From: Winogradskyella bathintestinalis
Lineage (GTDB): Bacteria > Bacteroidota > Bacteroidia > Flavobacteriales > Flavobacteriaceae
Length of the DNA stretch: 64,000 nucleotides
Reading direction: 5' to 3'
Assembly: GCF_030407435.1 (NCBI RefSeq)
Contig: NZ_JASDDK010000007.1
Location: 1 to 64,000, forward strand
The translations under genes and the position numbers were made by a program. Shown here one piece after another: positions 63,336-64,000 of this stretch. The first letter of the stretch is position 1. Each line of letters starts with the position of its first letter. The notes beneath the pieces are model-generated. The model saw only the letters and a program-made list of their open reading frames with translations. It had not been told where the DNA came from and searched no databases.

Positions 63336-64000
63336 TTAACCTCTATCTTTTCTAGGGTTGAGTTGGTTAGGATCGAATGTTTTTATGGATTCGCTAATCA
63401 ATTCACTTAAAGTATTAAATTCTTCCTTAGTTAATTCTCGATATTTTCCTAGAGGCATATCCAATTTTATATTCATTATTCTAACACGCTTTAAAGTTTG
63501 CACCTCATAATTAAGGTATTCACACATTCTTCGAATTTGTCTATTTAAACCTTGTGTTAAAATTATACTGAAAGTAAATTTATCTATCTTTTTAACGCTA
63601 CATTTTTTAGTACGCTTTCCTAAGTCTTCTAAATAAATTCCTCCTGACATACGTTCTATAAATGTTTGAGAAATGGGCTGGTCTACAGTGACAATGTATT
63701 CTTTTTCGTGATTGTTACTTGCGCGTAAAATTTTGTTCACTATGTCACCGTCATCCGTTAAAAGAATTAGTCCTTCGCTGGGTTTATCTAACCGTCCTAT
63801 CGGAAAAATACGTTTGGGATAATTAATGTAATCGATAATATTATCTTTCTCGACGCGGGTATCGGTGGTACATACTATGCCAACAGGTTTGTTAAACGCT
63901 AAATAGACAAAGGCTTGTTTGCGTTCGCCGATAATTTCGCCGTCAACTTTTACAACATCTTCTGTCGCAACTTTGGTTCCCATTTCAGGTACCACATCGT
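63336..64000 (-). CDS. rluF: rRNA pseudouridine synthase, RluF-like (5' end beyond the window)
   Basis: RsuA/RluB/E/F-type pseudouridine synthase. The frame is open to the window end, and the part before YLAFNKPVGIV looks like the end of an S4 RNA-binding domain (EMGTKVATEDVVKVDGEII). The gene therefore starts outside, and the GTG at 63995 should not be taken as its start. Seen: GRLDKPSEGLILLTDDG with the catalytic Asp, EKEYIVTVD, and GLNRQIRRMCEYL. The EDLGKRTKKCSVKKID segment fits RluF best. Confidence 0.88.
   Translation of the reverse strand, partial: DVVPEMGTKVATEDVVKVDGEIIGERKQAFVYLAFNKPVGIVCTTDTRVEKDNIIDYINYPKRIFPIGRLDKPSEGLILLTDDGDIVNKILRASNNHEKEYIVTVDQPISQTFIERMSGGIYLEDLGKRTKKCSVKKIDKFTFSIILTQGLNRQIRRMCEYLNYEVQTLKRVRIMNIKLDMPLGKYRELTKEEFNTLSELISESIKTFDPNQLNPRKDRG

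Noticed and set aside
1..64000. CRISPR arrays, prophage, insertion sequences, toxin-antitoxin or restriction systems
   Set aside because: No regularly spaced repeats, transposase, integrase or known defence motifs were seen on either strand. All long frames belong to ordinary chromosomal families.

Overview
The window is a 64-kb piece of a chromosome from a low-GC Bacteroidota, almost certainly a marine-type member of the Flavobacteriaceae. The evidence is: AT-rich intergenic DNA; a run of Bacteroidota-type -7 promoter boxes (TAnnTTTG) upstream of genes; poorly conserved Shine-Dalgarno sites; gliding-motility/type IX secretion genes (gldJ, porU, porV); a T9SS type-A sorting tail on a large secreted protein; PafA; and an Hpt-Adk fusion. 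The genus cannot be fixed by eye. There are no insertion sequences, prophage genes, CRISPR arrays or integrases. The region looks like core genome of uniform composition.

Layout. 1-148: end of an rRNA operon (5S rRNA and its terminator). 205-2643: PIF1-like helicase with HRDC and HTH tails. 3087-4229 (-): acyl-CoA dehydrogenase. 4321-11452 (+): anmK, amino-acid dehydrogenase, nhaD, exbB, exbD, tonB, folC, a cell-wall recycling, ion and energy-transduction block. 11516-11947: two tRNA-Val genes, each with its own promoter and terminator. 12350-14598: VOC protein and two divergent PAP2 phosphatases. 14695-23303: murF and gldJ (-), divergent from porU and porV (+), the secretion/gliding block. 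23384-28874: cytidine deaminase, pyruvate dehydrogenase E1-alpha and E2, M28 peptidase, SDR, and a small membrane protein with an EF-hand loop. 28884-30088 (-): cbpM-cbpA. 30207-36902 (+): HAD phosphatase, a 1344-residue FG-GAP/vanadium-haloperoxidase-type secreted protein, SprT-like protein, mannose-1-phosphate guanylyltransferase. 36995-40010: DUF389 protein convergent with mlaF-mlaE. 40213-42696: pafA and a nuclease. 42730-48254 (-): glycosyltransferase, methyltransferase, FabH-like synthase, gcvP. 48377-54244: UbiA-like membrane protein, ECF sigma factor with a small putative anti-sigma protein, M3 peptidase, purE, purK. 54471-62784 (+): hpt-adk fusion, obgE, K+ channel, DUF4136 lipoprotein, DinB protein, SDR, ffh, folD, TIGR02206 membrane protein. 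62766-64000 (-): VOC protein and a pseudouridine synthase cut by the window end.

Functional themes. TonB/ExbBD with NhaD joins energy transduction and Na+/H+ exchange. GldJ, PorU and PorV serve type IX export, whose likely client in this window is the haloperoxidase-type protein. PafA with the adjacent nuclease looks like a nucleic-acid phosphate scavenging pair. purE/purK and hpt-adk are divergent purine genes.

Nothing here is clearly a new defence or mobile system. The most worthwhile leads are the FG-GAP/haloperoxidase fusion, a tRNA-Val(GAC) with C instead of U at position 33, promoter boxes touching start codons (leaderless mRNAs), a candidate plus-strand small RNA near 52.2 kb, a degenerate zinc anti-sigma protein, and the FabH/methyltransferase/glycosyltransferase cassette.
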